Shown: one piece after another, positions 56,686 to 64,000 of the stretch
Layout: each line of letters begins with the position of its first letter
Position numbering within the stretch: position 1 is the first letter of the stretch
Assembly (NCBI GenBank): GCA_030730425.1
Contig: JANQVH010000012.1
Coordinates: 1 to 64,000 of the forward strand
Direction of reading: 5' to 3'
Source: Candidatus Nanopelagicaceae bacterium
GTDB lineage: Bacteria; Actinomycetota; Actinomycetes; Nanopelagicales; Nanopelagicaceae
Length of the DNA: 64,000 nucleotides
Program-made: the position numbers and the translations under genes
Notes under the pieces: model-generated
Seen by the model: the letters and a program-made list of their open reading frames with translations, nothing else
What the model was told of the DNA's origin: nothing
Databases searched by the model: none

Positions 56686-57834
56686 ATGAAAAAGCGTGGA
56701 TTAATTTCGGTTGCTGCAGCGGCCGCATTGGCTGTGTCGTCACTAGTTGGCTTCGCACCAGCATCGCATGCAAAAGCTAAGACAATCACCCTCGCGTTTC
56801 AGGGTCCTCTAACTGGCGAAGAAGCATCAGTTGGTCAGGATGAATTGGCTGGCATGCAATATGCCATCAAACTCTTTAACGCAAAGAATAAAGGTAAGTA
56901 CAAAGTCAAGGTAGTTCAAGCTGATGACCAGGGCGATCCAGCGCAATCTGCAAAGGTTGCTCCAGGAATCGCATCAAACAAGAAGATTATTGGTCTTGTC
57001 GGAGCTGCTTACTCAGGTGCAACTATTGCAGCACTTCCTTATTACAAGCAGCGTGGTCTTGCAATGGTTTCACCATCTGCAACTCGTGTGTCAATCACTG
57101 ACCCAGCTGATGGAAATATTGGTTTCCCAGTGTTCCACCGTGTAGTTCCTACCGATAAGGTTCAGGGACCAGCGCTATTTAAACTAGCGACAAAGGGTGT
57201 TTCATCACCTAAGGTATACATTGTTGATGACCAATCTGCTTACGGCGTTGGTCTTGTTGATTACATGAAGCCAACAATTCCAGCAGGTCAAGGAGCCGGC
57301 TTTGATAGCGTCTCTGATAGGACAACTGACTGGTCTGCAACAATCGCCAAGGTTAAGACCGCTGGCGCAAACGTTGTTATTTACACCGGTTACTTCCCAC
57401 AGGCTGCACCATTCTTCAAGCAGCTACGTGATAGCGGGTATACCGGAATCCTTGCAGGCGGCGACGGCGTACTAAGCCCAACTTTCGTAACTCTTGCTCC
57501 AGCATCAGTTCTTGAAGGTGTTCGTCTAACTGCAGGAACAGTCCCACTTGCTGAAATCGATGCAGCTCTTGAAGCAGATTTCGCAAAGAAGATGGGTAAG
57601 GCCTCAGGCGTTTACGCTGCTGAGTCCATTGATGCTACAAACGTATTCCTAAGCTGTGTTGCAAAGGGTATTTCAAAACGCCCTGCAATGCTTAAGTGCG
57701 TTAAGGCATATAGCGGCAAGTCACTTACAGGCACCACCATTAAGTTCAATCAATATGGTGATGTTGCTGGTGGCGTCATGAATGGCTTCGAAGTCAAGAG
57801 TGGCGTTATCAAGTTCACAGGAGCAGTAAAGTAA
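56686..57834 (+). CDS. Branched-chain amino-acid-type ABC transporter substrate-binding protein (LivJ-like)
   Basis: 382 residues of the Peripla_BP_6 family. Signal peptide MKKRGLISVAAAAALAVSSL ending at an AxA-like site (SHA); there is no lipobox cysteine. Mature N-terminus ITLAFQGPLTGEEASVGQDELAGMQYAI is typical. VPTDKVQGPALF and VYIVDDQSAYGVGL lie near the hinge. It binds the solute for LivHMGF-like partners. The substrate could be branched-chain amino acids, other amino acids or urea-like compounds and cannot be fixed by eye. Codons are visibly more C-ending than in neighbours, suggesting high expression. Confidence 0.92.
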   Translation: MKKRGLISVAAAAALAVSSLVGFAPASHAKAKTITLAFQGPLTGEEASVGQDELAGMQYAIKLFNAKNKGKYKVKVVQADDQGDPAQSAKVAPGIASNKKIIGLVGAAYSGATIAALPYYKQRGLAMVSPSATRVSITDPADGNIGFPVFHRVVPTDKVQGPALFKLATKGVSSPKVYIVDDQSAYGVGLVDYMKPTIPAGQGAGFDSVSDRTTDWSATIAKVKTAGANVVIYTGYFPQAAPFFKQLRDSGYTGILAGGDGVLSPTFVTLAPASVLEGVRLTAGTVPLAEIDAALEADFAKKMGKASGVYAAESIDATNVFLSCVAKGISKRPAMLKCVKAYSGKSLTGTTIKFNQYGDVAGGVMNGFEVKSGVIKFTGAVK

Positions 57835-57853
57835 TAAAGTAGGAAAAAATGGT

Positions 57854-57889
57854 TTTCGGCAGGTTCTCGTAATAGAGGGCCTGCCGAAA
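57854..57889 (+). terminator. Intercistronic hairpin between binding protein and permease genes
   Basis: TTTCGGCAGG (57854-57863) pairs perfectly with CCTGCCGAAA (57880-57889) around a 16-nt loop. No long T-run follows. A hairpin here could protect the 3' end of the binding-protein mRNA and partly stop transcription, so that the binding protein outnumbers the membrane subunits. Confidence 0.6.
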
Positions 57890-57924
57890 CTCTAATTCAA
57901 AGTTTTAGATAGGAATCAGGCGCC

Positions 57925-58875
57925 TTGATAGGAAACTTTCTAGATCAGTTCTGGTCGCTGACATTTGGTGGCTTGAGCTTGGGCTTCATCTATATTCTTA
58001 TAGCCCTTGGCTACACAATGGTTTATGGCGTCCTGCGCATGATCAATTTTGCTAACTCAGAGATATTTATGGTTGGAACTTTTGCAACCATAATAATAAT
58101 TAGAGATGTCTTTCAATTCACACAAACATCAGAGTATGCAACAGGCTTTCGCCTCTGGCTAATACTTGGAACAGCGCTAATTTCTGCGATGTTAGTCTCA
58201 GGAATTCTCTCCATGCTGGTTGAGATGGTGGCCTATCGCAGATTACGAAGGATGAACTCTGGAGTTCTTGCTCCTTTGATTTCAGCAATCGGGGTCTCAA
58301 TGGTGCTATCAGAATCTGTTCGAATCCTTACTGATTCCAGGCCAGTAGCAAGCCCTAGGGCAATGGAGAAAAAGTTTCTTGGTCAATTCTTTGATGCTGG
58401 CATCAGAATTGATAACACGATAATTGTTATATCAGCTCTTATTCTTTTTGGAATTCTTGTTACCTTTGTTAATAAGACTCGTATGGGCAAAGCTATCCGC
58501 GCGGTATCAATGAATCCAAATGCAGCTCGCTTAATGGGCATAAATATAGATGGAGTAGTTTCAGCAACATTTTTAGTTGGTGGCTTAATGACAGGGGCTG
58601 CAGGATTTTTCTACACCTTAAAATATGAAAATACCTCGGCATTTATTGGATTTGAATTGGGAATTGCAGCATTTACCGCTGCTATCTTGGGTGGAATTGG
58701 AAACATTAAGGGAGCTTTCTATGGCGGCCTTGCGCTAGGCCTGCTTGAAACCTATGCCTCATTCTTCCTTGGCACTCAATGGAAGGCTGTAACAGTATTT
58801 GTTGTTCTTGTACTAGTTCTCTACACCAGGCCGAACGGGTTATTCGGTGAAGCTCTAACCCAGACGAGGGCATAA
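57925..58875 (+). CDS. Branched-chain amino-acid-type ABC transporter permease (LivH-like)
   Basis: 316 residues with about eight membrane helices. GLSLGFIYILIALGYTMVYGVLRMINFANSEIFMVG is the conserved N-terminal block of LivH; RMGKAIRAVSMNPNAARLMGI and AAILGGIGNIKGAFYGG follow. The TTG start 57925 is preceded by weak purine-rich sequence (AGGAA 57912-57916). Its stop overlaps the next permease by one base (TAATG). Confidence 0.93.
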   Translation: MIGNFLDQFWSLTFGGLSLGFIYILIALGYTMVYGVLRMINFANSEIFMVGTFATIIIIRDVFQFTQTSEYATGFRLWLILGTALISAMLVSGILSMLVEMVAYRRLRRMNSGVLAPLISAIGVSMVLSESVRILTDSRPVASPRAMEKKFLGQFFDAGIRIDNTIIVISALILFGILVTFVNKTRMGKAIRAVSMNPNAARLMGINIDGVVSATFLVGGLMTGAAGFFYTLKYENTSAFIGFELGIAAFTAAILGGIGNIKGAFYGGLALGLLETYASFFLGTQWKAVTVFVVLVLVLYTRPNGLFGEALTQTRA

Positions 58876-59894
58876 TGTTTAATCTTCGCGATAAGGGAGC
58901 AGAGATCTGGGAGAGCCAGGGACGCGTTGGTCGCGTGGCTATCGCCGTGGGCGCAATTGCTATTGTTGCTGCGCTGCCATTTATGGGCGGAACTTTTCTT
59001 AATACCCCAGTAGCTGATTACGAATCAGTTCTGGTTTATCCAATTGCCATGTTTGTTTTAATGGCCATTGGCTTAAATATTGTTATCGGAAAGAGCGGTC
59101 TATTAGATCTTGGCTATGTGGCCTTTTTTGCAATTGGTGCATACACCATGGGATTACTTGGAACCAAGACTGATTTAAATACCTGGGAGATTCTGCCAAT
59201 TGGAATTGCTATGGCTATGTTCTCGGGAATTATTCTAGGTGTTCCAGCTCTAAAGCTTCGTGGCGATTATCTGGCAATTATCACTTTGGGTTTTGGTGAA
59301 ATTGTTAGGATCGTTGCGCTAAATCTTGGAGCTTTGGGAAGGTCTGAGGGAATCCAAGGAATTCCAACTCCTCCTGGGATATTTGGTATTGAATATGCCT
59401 TTGATAGCCATCGCATCTATTACTGGACTCTTTTGATTCTTATCTTGCTTGCCATCTGGATGGTAAGACGACTATCTGCGCGCCGCGCTGGCCGTGCTTG
59501 GGAATCTATCCGCCAAGATGAAGATGCGGCAGAGTTACTAGGCGTTCCAACATTTAAATATAAAGTTTGGGCCTTCGTCCTTGGGGCATCTGTCGGCGGA
59601 GCTGCTGGAGTTATCTATGCATCAAAGACTCTCTTTATCGCTCCAGATAATTTCACGCTTCAAATTTCGATATTAATCCTTGCCTGCGTGGTCTTTGGTG
59701 GAATGGGAAATATCTGGGGAGTCATTCTTGGCGCAGTAATCCTTGGTTATCTTCCTGACCGTATTCGCTTCTTATCAGATGCCCGTCTCCTTGTTTTTGG
59801 CTTGGTTTTGGTCCTCATGATGAATCTTCGTCCAGATGGAATTCTTCCTAGAAAGAAGCGAGAAAAAGCAATTGTGAAAAAGGATGCCTCATGA
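58875..59894 (+). CDS. Branched-chain amino-acid-type ABC transporter permease (LivM-like)
   Basis: 339 residues, about nine helices. [28 protein letters not shown] and [19 protein letters not shown] are LivM signatures; [21 protein letters not shown] is the EAA-like loop contacting the ATPases. Pairs with the LivH-like subunit. ATGA overlap with the first ATPase gene. Confidence 0.94.
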   Translation: MFNLRDKGAEIWESQGRVGRVAIAVGAIAIVAALPFMGGTFLNTPVADYESVLVYPIAMFVLMAIGLNIVIGKSGLLDLGYVAFFAIGAYTMGLLGTKTDLNTWEILPIGIAMAMFSGIILGVPALKLRGDYLAIITLGFGEIVRIVALNLGALGRSEGIQGIPTPPGIFGIEYAFDSHRIYYWTLLILILLAIWMVRRLSARRAGRAWESIRQDEDAAELLGVPTFKYKVWAFVLGASVGGAAGVIYASKTLFIAPDNFTLQISILILACVVFGGMGNIWGVILGAVILGYLPDRIRFLSDARLLVFGLVLVLMMNLRPDGILPRKKREKAIVKKDAS

Positions 59895-60667
59895 GTACAT
59901 CCTTAATTGAGCTAAAGAATGTCACTATGAAATTTGGTGGCGTAACCGCGCTTGGCGATGTGAGCTTTGATGTTAAAGAGAAGGAAATTCTTGGCCTGAT
60001 TGGACCTAATGGCGCAGGAAAGACAACTGTATTCAATGTAATTACTGGCGTATATCAAATAACTTCAGGCGAGATTATTTTTGATGGAAAATCTCTAGCC
60101 GGCGTTAAGCGCTATAAGATTACAAAAAGGGGAGTGGCTAGAACTTTCCAGAACATTCGTCTCTGGGGAGATATGACTGCTCTTGAGAATGTTATGACGG
60201 CGGCTGATACCCATAAAAAATCTGGTTTAGTCTCAGGTTTATTTGGTTTCCCAATTTCACGGCGCGAAGAAAAGCGTGACAAAGCAAGAGCGCAAGAACT
60301 TTTGGATTTCATAGGAATTGGCGAGTACTCAGATCGCCTTGCAAAGAATCTTCCCTATGGCGTGCAGAGAAGACTTGAGATTGCAAGAGCGATGGGAGCA
60401 GAGCCAAAGTTACTTCTCCTTGATGAGCCAGCGGCAGGTTTTAACCCTGCAGAGAAAGTTGAGTTAGCGGCAACAATTAGAAAGATTCGTGATGCTGGAT
60501 ACACAGTACTTCTCATTGAGCATGACATGTCTCTAGTTATGAAGGTTTCAGATCGAGTTGTAGTTCTAGATTTTGGACAGAAAATTGCTGATGACTCACC
60601 ACGCAAGGTTCAAGATGATCCAAGAGTTATTGAAGCTTATTTAGGAGTACCTGAAGATGCGTCTTGA
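59891..60667 (+). CDS. Branched-chain amino-acid-type ABC transporter ATPase (LivG-like)
   Basis: 258 residues. Walker [10 protein letters not shown], the LivG-specific [19 protein letters not shown], a divergent signature [15 protein letters not shown] in place of LSGGQ, Walker [14 protein letters not shown] and the H-loop [14 protein letters not shown]. Energises the importer with the LivF-like partner. Confidence 0.95.
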   Translation: MSTSLIELKNVTMKFGGVTALGDVSFDVKEKEILGLIGPNGAGKTTVFNVITGVYQITSGEIIFDGKSLAGVKRYKITKRGVARTFQNIRLWGDMTALENVMTAADTHKKSGLVSGLFGFPISRREEKRDKARAQELLDFIGIGEYSDRLAKNLPYGVQRRLEIARAMGAEPKLLLLDEPAAGFNPAEKVELAATIRKIRDAGYTVLLIEHDMSLVMKVSDRVVVLDFGQKIADDSPRKVQDDPRVIEAYLGVPEDAS

Positions 60668-61385
60668 AATTAATGATCTTCGTGTTGCCTATGGAAAAAT
60701 TGAGGCAGTAAAAGGTATTTCACTTGTAGTAAATCAGGGCGAAATTGTCTCTCTCATTGGAGCCAATGGCGCTGGAAAAACTACTCTTCTAAAGACTATC
60801 TCTGGGTTATTGAATCCAACCTCAGGGACTATCACCTACGATGGTGAAGATATTTTGAAATATAAGGCGCATCAGAGAGTTTCACTTGGAATATCTCAGG
60901 CTCCTGAGGGTCGTGGAATATTTCCTGGTATGAGCGTTCTTGAAAACCTAGAACTTGGTAAATACCACCTTAAGATGAAGAAGTCTGAGATTGCAGAGGA
61001 CTTGGCAACGGTCTATGAACTATTTCCTCGCCTCAAAGAGAGATCTACTCAGGCCGGAGGAACTCTTTCTGGCGGTGAGCAGCAGATGCTTGCTATTGGG
61101 CGAGCGCTGATGTCCAAACCAAAAGTGCTCCTTCTTGATGAACCTTCAATGGGACTTGCCCCGCAGATGATTGCCAATATTTTCCGCATCATTACCCAGA
61201 TAAATAAAATTGGAGTAACTATTCTTCTAGTTGAGCAGAATGCTCAGCAAGCACTTCAACGTTCTGATCGGGCTTATGTATTAGAAGTTGGAAATATCAC
61301 CAAGGAAGCAAAGGGTAAGGATTTGTTAAACGATCCTCATGTTAAATCTGCTTATCTTGGGACTGGAGCGGGCGAACTAGATTAA
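60657..61385 (+). CDS. Branched-chain amino-acid-type ABC transporter ATPase (LivF-like)
   Basis: 242 residues. Walker A GANGAGKTT, ISQAPEGRGIFPGMSVLENL, signature LSGGEQQMLAIGRALM, Walker B VLLLDEPSMGLAP and VEQNAQQAL are intact. It overlaps the LivG-like gene by 11 nt. Its stop codon directly abuts the stop codon of the thioesterase gene on the other strand. Confidence 0.95.
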   Translation: MRLEINDLRVAYGKIEAVKGISLVVNQGEIVSLIGANGAGKTTLLKTISGLLNPTSGTITYDGEDILKYKAHQRVSLGISQAPEGRGIFPGMSVLENLELGKYHLKMKKSEIAEDLATVYELFPRLKERSTQAGGTLSGGEQQMLAIGRALMSKPKVLLLDEPSMGLAPQMIANIFRIITQINKIGVTILLVEQNAQQALQRSDRAYVLEVGNITKEAKGKDLLNDPHVKSAYLGTGAGELD

Positions 61386-61790
61386 CTAGCGCTGAGAAAG
61401 GATAAGGCAGGTAATTCTTGCAGTGCAGGTCTTCTCACCCTTATCGTTTGTAATCTCTACGTTATAGGTGCAGAGAGTTTTTCCAAGAGTTACCGCTGTT
61501 GCAACTGCAGTCACATATCCCTCCGTTGCGCTTTTATGATGACTTGCACTTATCTCAATTCCAACAATTTTCCTAGAAGGCCCTGCATGTAGATGTGTTC
61601 CAACCGAGCCTAAACTTTCAGCTAGAACAACATTTGCTCCGCCATGAAGCAGGCCAAATGGTTGAGTATTTCCCTCAACTGGCATTCTGCCAACTAGGCG
61701 CTGAGGGCTAGCTTCGGTGATTTCGATTCCCATCTTCTTATCTAGGGCCCCGCGGCCACGATCATTTAATATCTCATTGAAGTCTGTCAT
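61386..61790 (-). CDS. PaaI-like hotdog-fold thioesterase
   Basis: About 134 residues with the hotdog core: PFGLLHGGANVVLAESLGSVG (the HGG loop and following acid residue used in catalysis), GIEISASHHKSATEG and LGKTLCTYNVEITNDKGE. Relatives hydrolyse acyl-CoA thioesters, often aromatic ones such as hydroxyphenylacetyl- or benzoyl-type CoA; the substrate is unknown here. The frame is open to a TTG at 61811, but ATG 61790 with TACAAT 7 nt upstream is the better start. Confidence 0.88.
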   Translation of the reverse strand: MTDFNEILNDRGRGALDKKMGIEITEASPQRLVGRMPVEGNTQPFGLLHGGANVVLAESLGSVGTHLHAGPSRKIVGIEISASHHKSATEGYVTAVATAVTLGKTLCTYNVEITNDKGEKTCTARITCLILSQR

Positions 61791-61797
61791 GTGGGCA

Positions 61798-61821
61798 ATT
61801 GTATGTGGCAATGCCTAAGAT
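61798..61821. promoter_or_regulatory. Compact divergent promoter between thioesterase and polA
   Basis: Two -10 hexamers face apart in the 39-bp gap: TACAAT on the minus strand (61803 down to 61798), 7 nt before ATG 61790, and TAAGAT on the plus strand (61816-61821), 8 nt before ATG 61830. Each would give a leaderless mRNA, and the two RNA polymerases would compete for the same DNA. Confidence 0.5.
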
Positions 61822-61829
61822 TAAGAGCG

Positions 61830-64000
61830 ATGAAGAAGAAGTTGCTCATACTCGATGGCCATTCAATGGCCTTTAGGGCTTTCTATGCCCTGCCAGTTGA
61901 GAACTTCGCAACCTCTGCCGGTCAACCCACAAATGCAATCTATGGTTTTGCCTCGATGCTGATAAATCTAATCAGAGATGAGAAGCCAACTCATATTGCA
62001 ACAGCATTTGATGTATCTCGCAAGACCTTTAGATCAGAGAAGTTTCCAGAATATAAAGCAAATAGAGCGGCAACTCCTGAGGAGTTTCGCTCCCAGGTCT
62101 CCTATATCAATGAGCTCCTAGATGCCTTTGCCATTCCACACTTTGAACTTGAGGGATATGAGGCTGATGATGTAATCGCAACTTTTGTGAAGCACTTTAG
62201 CGATGATGCAGAGATATATATCTGCTCTGGAGATCGTGATTCATTTCAATTAGTTAGTGATCAAGTAACTGTTCTCTATCCTAAAAAAGGCGTAACCGAA
62301 TTAGCAAGAATGACGCCAAGTGCAGTTTTAGAAAAATATGGGCTAACACCAAAACAATATCCTGACTTTGCCGCCCTTCGGGGTGATCCAAGTGATAACT
62401 TGCCTTCGATTCCTGGGGTCGGTGAGAAGACAGCAACTAAGTGGATTCAGGAGTTTGGCTCTCTTTCAGAGATAATTGCCAAGGTTGATACCGTTCCAGG
62501 TAAAGCAGGCGAGGCGCTACGGACAGCTCTTCCTTCAGTAATTACTAATCGTGAGTTAACTCAGTTAAGAAGTGATTTGCCACTATCACCTGATCTAGCA
62601 GATCTTTCATGGAGCGGTGTTGAGATTTCAAAGGTGAATCAATTCTTTGAAAAATTAGAGATTAAAGCTCTTAAAGCAAGAGTTGCTCCTTTTGCTAAAG
62701 ATGGGCAAGTAAAAGAAATTACTGCGAAAAAAGTAAGCGTTCGCGAGGTAAATAGAGTTGAATTTGAAAAAGCGCTCACTTCTAGCACAGGCCTTGTGGG
62801 CTTACTTCTTTCAGAGAGTCAAGCAGCAATTTCGGTAGAGCCAGAGGTGGTATTAGTTGCTGAGATTGGTCAGGTAGCAGATGTGATTTCTAGCTTTAAA
62901 GGATTTATCTTCCATGGAGCAAAGCAAGCGATTTCTTCCAAAGTCTTAAGTGCGGTAGCTGTTGATACTGAAGTTGCCGCTTATTTAATCAATGCTGGCT
63001 CAAGAGAGATTGCACTTAGTGATCTTTTGCAAAAGCATCTTGGTGTTGAGTTCGATAACTCACCTGGCGACCTATTCACTTCAGATTGGGATCCAAGTAT
63101 CACCTGCTATCTTCAAGAGCTCTGGAGAGCGCTTTCAAAAGAACTTGAAGCTATGAGCTGCCTAGATTTATATAACCAGATAGAGATGCCAACAATGCAT
63201 GTTTTGGCTGCAATGGAGGCAACTGGAATTGCTATTGATAGCAAGGAGATGAAATCACTGCTGGACTTCTTTGGAAAAGAAGAGGCAGAGGCAACCTCGC
63301 TTGCTTATAAAGAAGTGGGCCATGAATTTAATGCAGCCTCTCCTAAGCAACTACAGGTAGTTCTATTTGAAGAGTTAAAGCTTCCTAAAACGAAGAAGAT
63401 CAAAACTGGCTTTAGTACTGATGCCGAATCTTTAGAGTGGCTCTTTTCAACAACAAAGCATCCAGTTCTAGCATCACTTCTCCGAATTCGCGAAGTTGGA
63501 AAGCTAAGAACTACAGTTGAGGGGCTACTTAATTCAACTAAAGCTGATAGCAGAATCCACACCACTTTCCAGCAGACCACAACTGCAACAGGCCGACTTT
63601 CATCAACAGAGCCGAACCTGCAAAATATCCCGATTAGAAGTGATGAAGGGAGAAGAATTAGAAACTGTTTTATCGCTCAAGAGCCATTTGTTGATCTTTT
63701 GACTGCTGATTACAGCCAGATTGAAATGAGAATCATGGCCCATTTATCAGATGACAAAGGACTACTCGAGGCCTTTAGGACAGGGGAGGACTTGCATTCA
63801 ACTGTTGGCGCACAAGTATTTGATGTACCGGTATCAAAAGTTGATGCAGATATGAGAAGGCAGATTAAAGCTATGTCTTATGGACTGGCCTATGGCCTAT
63901 CTTCATATGGACTTGCAAACCAATTAGATATCTCACCAACTGATGCCAGCATTTTGATGAGTAAGTACTTCGAGAGATTTGGTGGAATTCAAGATTATTT
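61830..64000 (+). CDS. polA: DNA polymerase I (C-terminus beyond window)
   Basis: 723 residues visible. N-terminal 5'-nuclease domain: LLILDGHSMAFRAFYALP, EYKANRAATPEEFR, LEGYEADDVIAT, CSGDRDSFQLVSD and GDPSDNLPSIPGVGEKTA. The middle domain has no visible DxE proofreading motif, so 3'-5' exonuclease activity is probably lost, as in other actinobacterial PolA. Polymerase part: TGRLSSTEPNLQNIPIR, motif A LTADYSQIEMRIMAHLS, and the O helix RRQIKAMSYGLAYGLSSYGL with Tyr where many PolA enzymes have Phe. The gene continues past 64000. Starts at ATG 61830. Confidence 0.97.
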   Translation, partial: MKKKLLILDGHSMAFRAFYALPVENFATSAGQPTNAIYGFASMLINLIRDEKPTHIATAFDVSRKTFRSEKFPEYKANRAATPEEFRSQVSYINELLDAFAIPHFELEGYEADDVIATFVKHFSDDAEIYICSGDRDSFQLVSDQVTVLYPKKGVTELARMTPSAVLEKYGLTPKQYPDFAALRGDPSDNLPSIPGVGEKTATKWIQEFGSLSEIIAKVDTVPGKAGEALRTALPSVITNRELTQLRSDLPLSPDLADLSWSGVEISKVNQFFEKLEIKALKARVAPFAKDGQVKEITAKKVSVREVNRVEFEKALTSSTGLVGLLLSESQAAISVEPEVVLVAEIGQVADVISSFKGFIFHGAKQAISSKVLSAVAVDTEVAAYLINAGSREIALSDLLQKHLGVEFDNSPGDLFTSDWDPSITCYLQELWRALSKELEAMSCLDLYNQIEMPTMHVLAAMEATGIAIDSKEMKSLLDFFGKEEAEATSLAYKEVGHEFNAASPKQLQVVLFEELKLPKTKKIKTGFSTDAESLEWLFSTTKHPVLASLLRIREVGKLRTTVEGLLNSTKADSRIHTTFQQTTTATGRLSSTEPNLQNIPIRSDEGRRIRNCFIAQEPFVDLLTADYSQIEMRIMAHLSDDKGLLEAFRTGEDLHSTVGAQVFDVPVSKVDADMRRQIKAMSYGLAYGLSSYGLANQLDISPTDASILMSKYFERFGGIQDY

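Noticed and set aside
1-64000. CRISPR arrays, insertion sequences, prophage or integration genes
   Set aside because: No spaced direct repeats, terminal inverted repeats, transposase or integrase motifs were seen; every gene fits conserved actinobacterial core order.

Overview
The window looks like a contiguous core-genome segment of a streamlined, low-to-mid GC actinobacterium. The gene order (mraZ to yggT division cluster, traR/dksA-lspA-rluD-dnaE1, hisD-to-trpA with a PriA-type isomerase, gltBD-pyk-ANTAR regulator-polA) is actinobacterial. The AT-leaning codons, very short spacers, 4-nt ATGA/GTGA overlaps and many apparently leaderless promoters suggest a small-genome planktonic lineage such as the freshwater acI group (Nanopelagicales). 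That placement is inference; no 16S gene is present. I see no insertion sequence, prophage, CRISPR array or integrase, and no gene-free stretch longer than about 300 bases.

Layout. 1-2300 (minus): the start of a DoxX-like membrane protein and a secreted 5'-nucleotidase-family enzyme. 2469-7161: a LexA-box-controlled translesion cassette (small DUF6504-like protein, DnaE2, catalytically intact DinB) with no ImuA'/ImuB. 7218-7583: a DUF3040 membrane protein closed by a terminator. 7679-24711: the division and cell-wall cluster, opened by a five-repeat MraZ operator and an mraW-type structured RNA, running mraZ-rsmH-ftsL-ftsI-murE-murF-mraY-murD-ftsW-murG-murC-ftsQ-ftsZ-pgeF-yggS-sepF-yggT. At the usual divIVA/wag31 position there is instead kynU-kynA (tryptophan breakdown), which converges on ileS. 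ileS is a type-2 enzyme with a GXHH signature, preceded by a translational T-box. 30238-36020: traR/dksA-like, lspA, rluD, dnaE1. 36070-45929: a histidine-tryptophan biosynthesis block joined by PriA, the dual HisA/TrpF isomerase. 45995-48271: DsbA-like protein, lgt, VIT-family transporter. 48401-55855: gltB, gltD, pyk. 55877-56547: an unusual 73-nt class I tRNA with anticodon CAA whose 3' end almost touches the GTG start of a PdtaR-type ANTAR response regulator. 56686-61385: a five-gene branched-chain amino-acid-type ABC importer. 61386-64000: a PaaI-like thioesterase divergent from polA, which runs off the window.

How the parts fit. Peptidoglycan precursor synthesis (murC-F, mraY, murG) feeds the divisome (FtsL, I, W, Q, Z, SepF). 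MurE carries the DNPR meso-diaminopimelate signature. The amino-acid genes link through shared intermediates: KynA/KynU can return tryptophan carbon toward anthranilate, and GltBD supplies glutamate. The three DNA polymerases (DnaE2, DinB, PolA) plus the replicative DnaE1 cover replication and repair. Regulation visible in the sequence includes the SOS box, the MraZ repeats, the mraW RNA, the ileS T-box, and repeated TANNNT -10 hexamers ending 6-10 nt before first-gene start codons.

The observations most worth a second look are the tRNA/ANTAR junction and odd tRNA class, the SOS cassette lacking ImuB, the GXHH IleRS with its T-box, the kyn genes replacing divIVA, and the leaderless promoter pattern.
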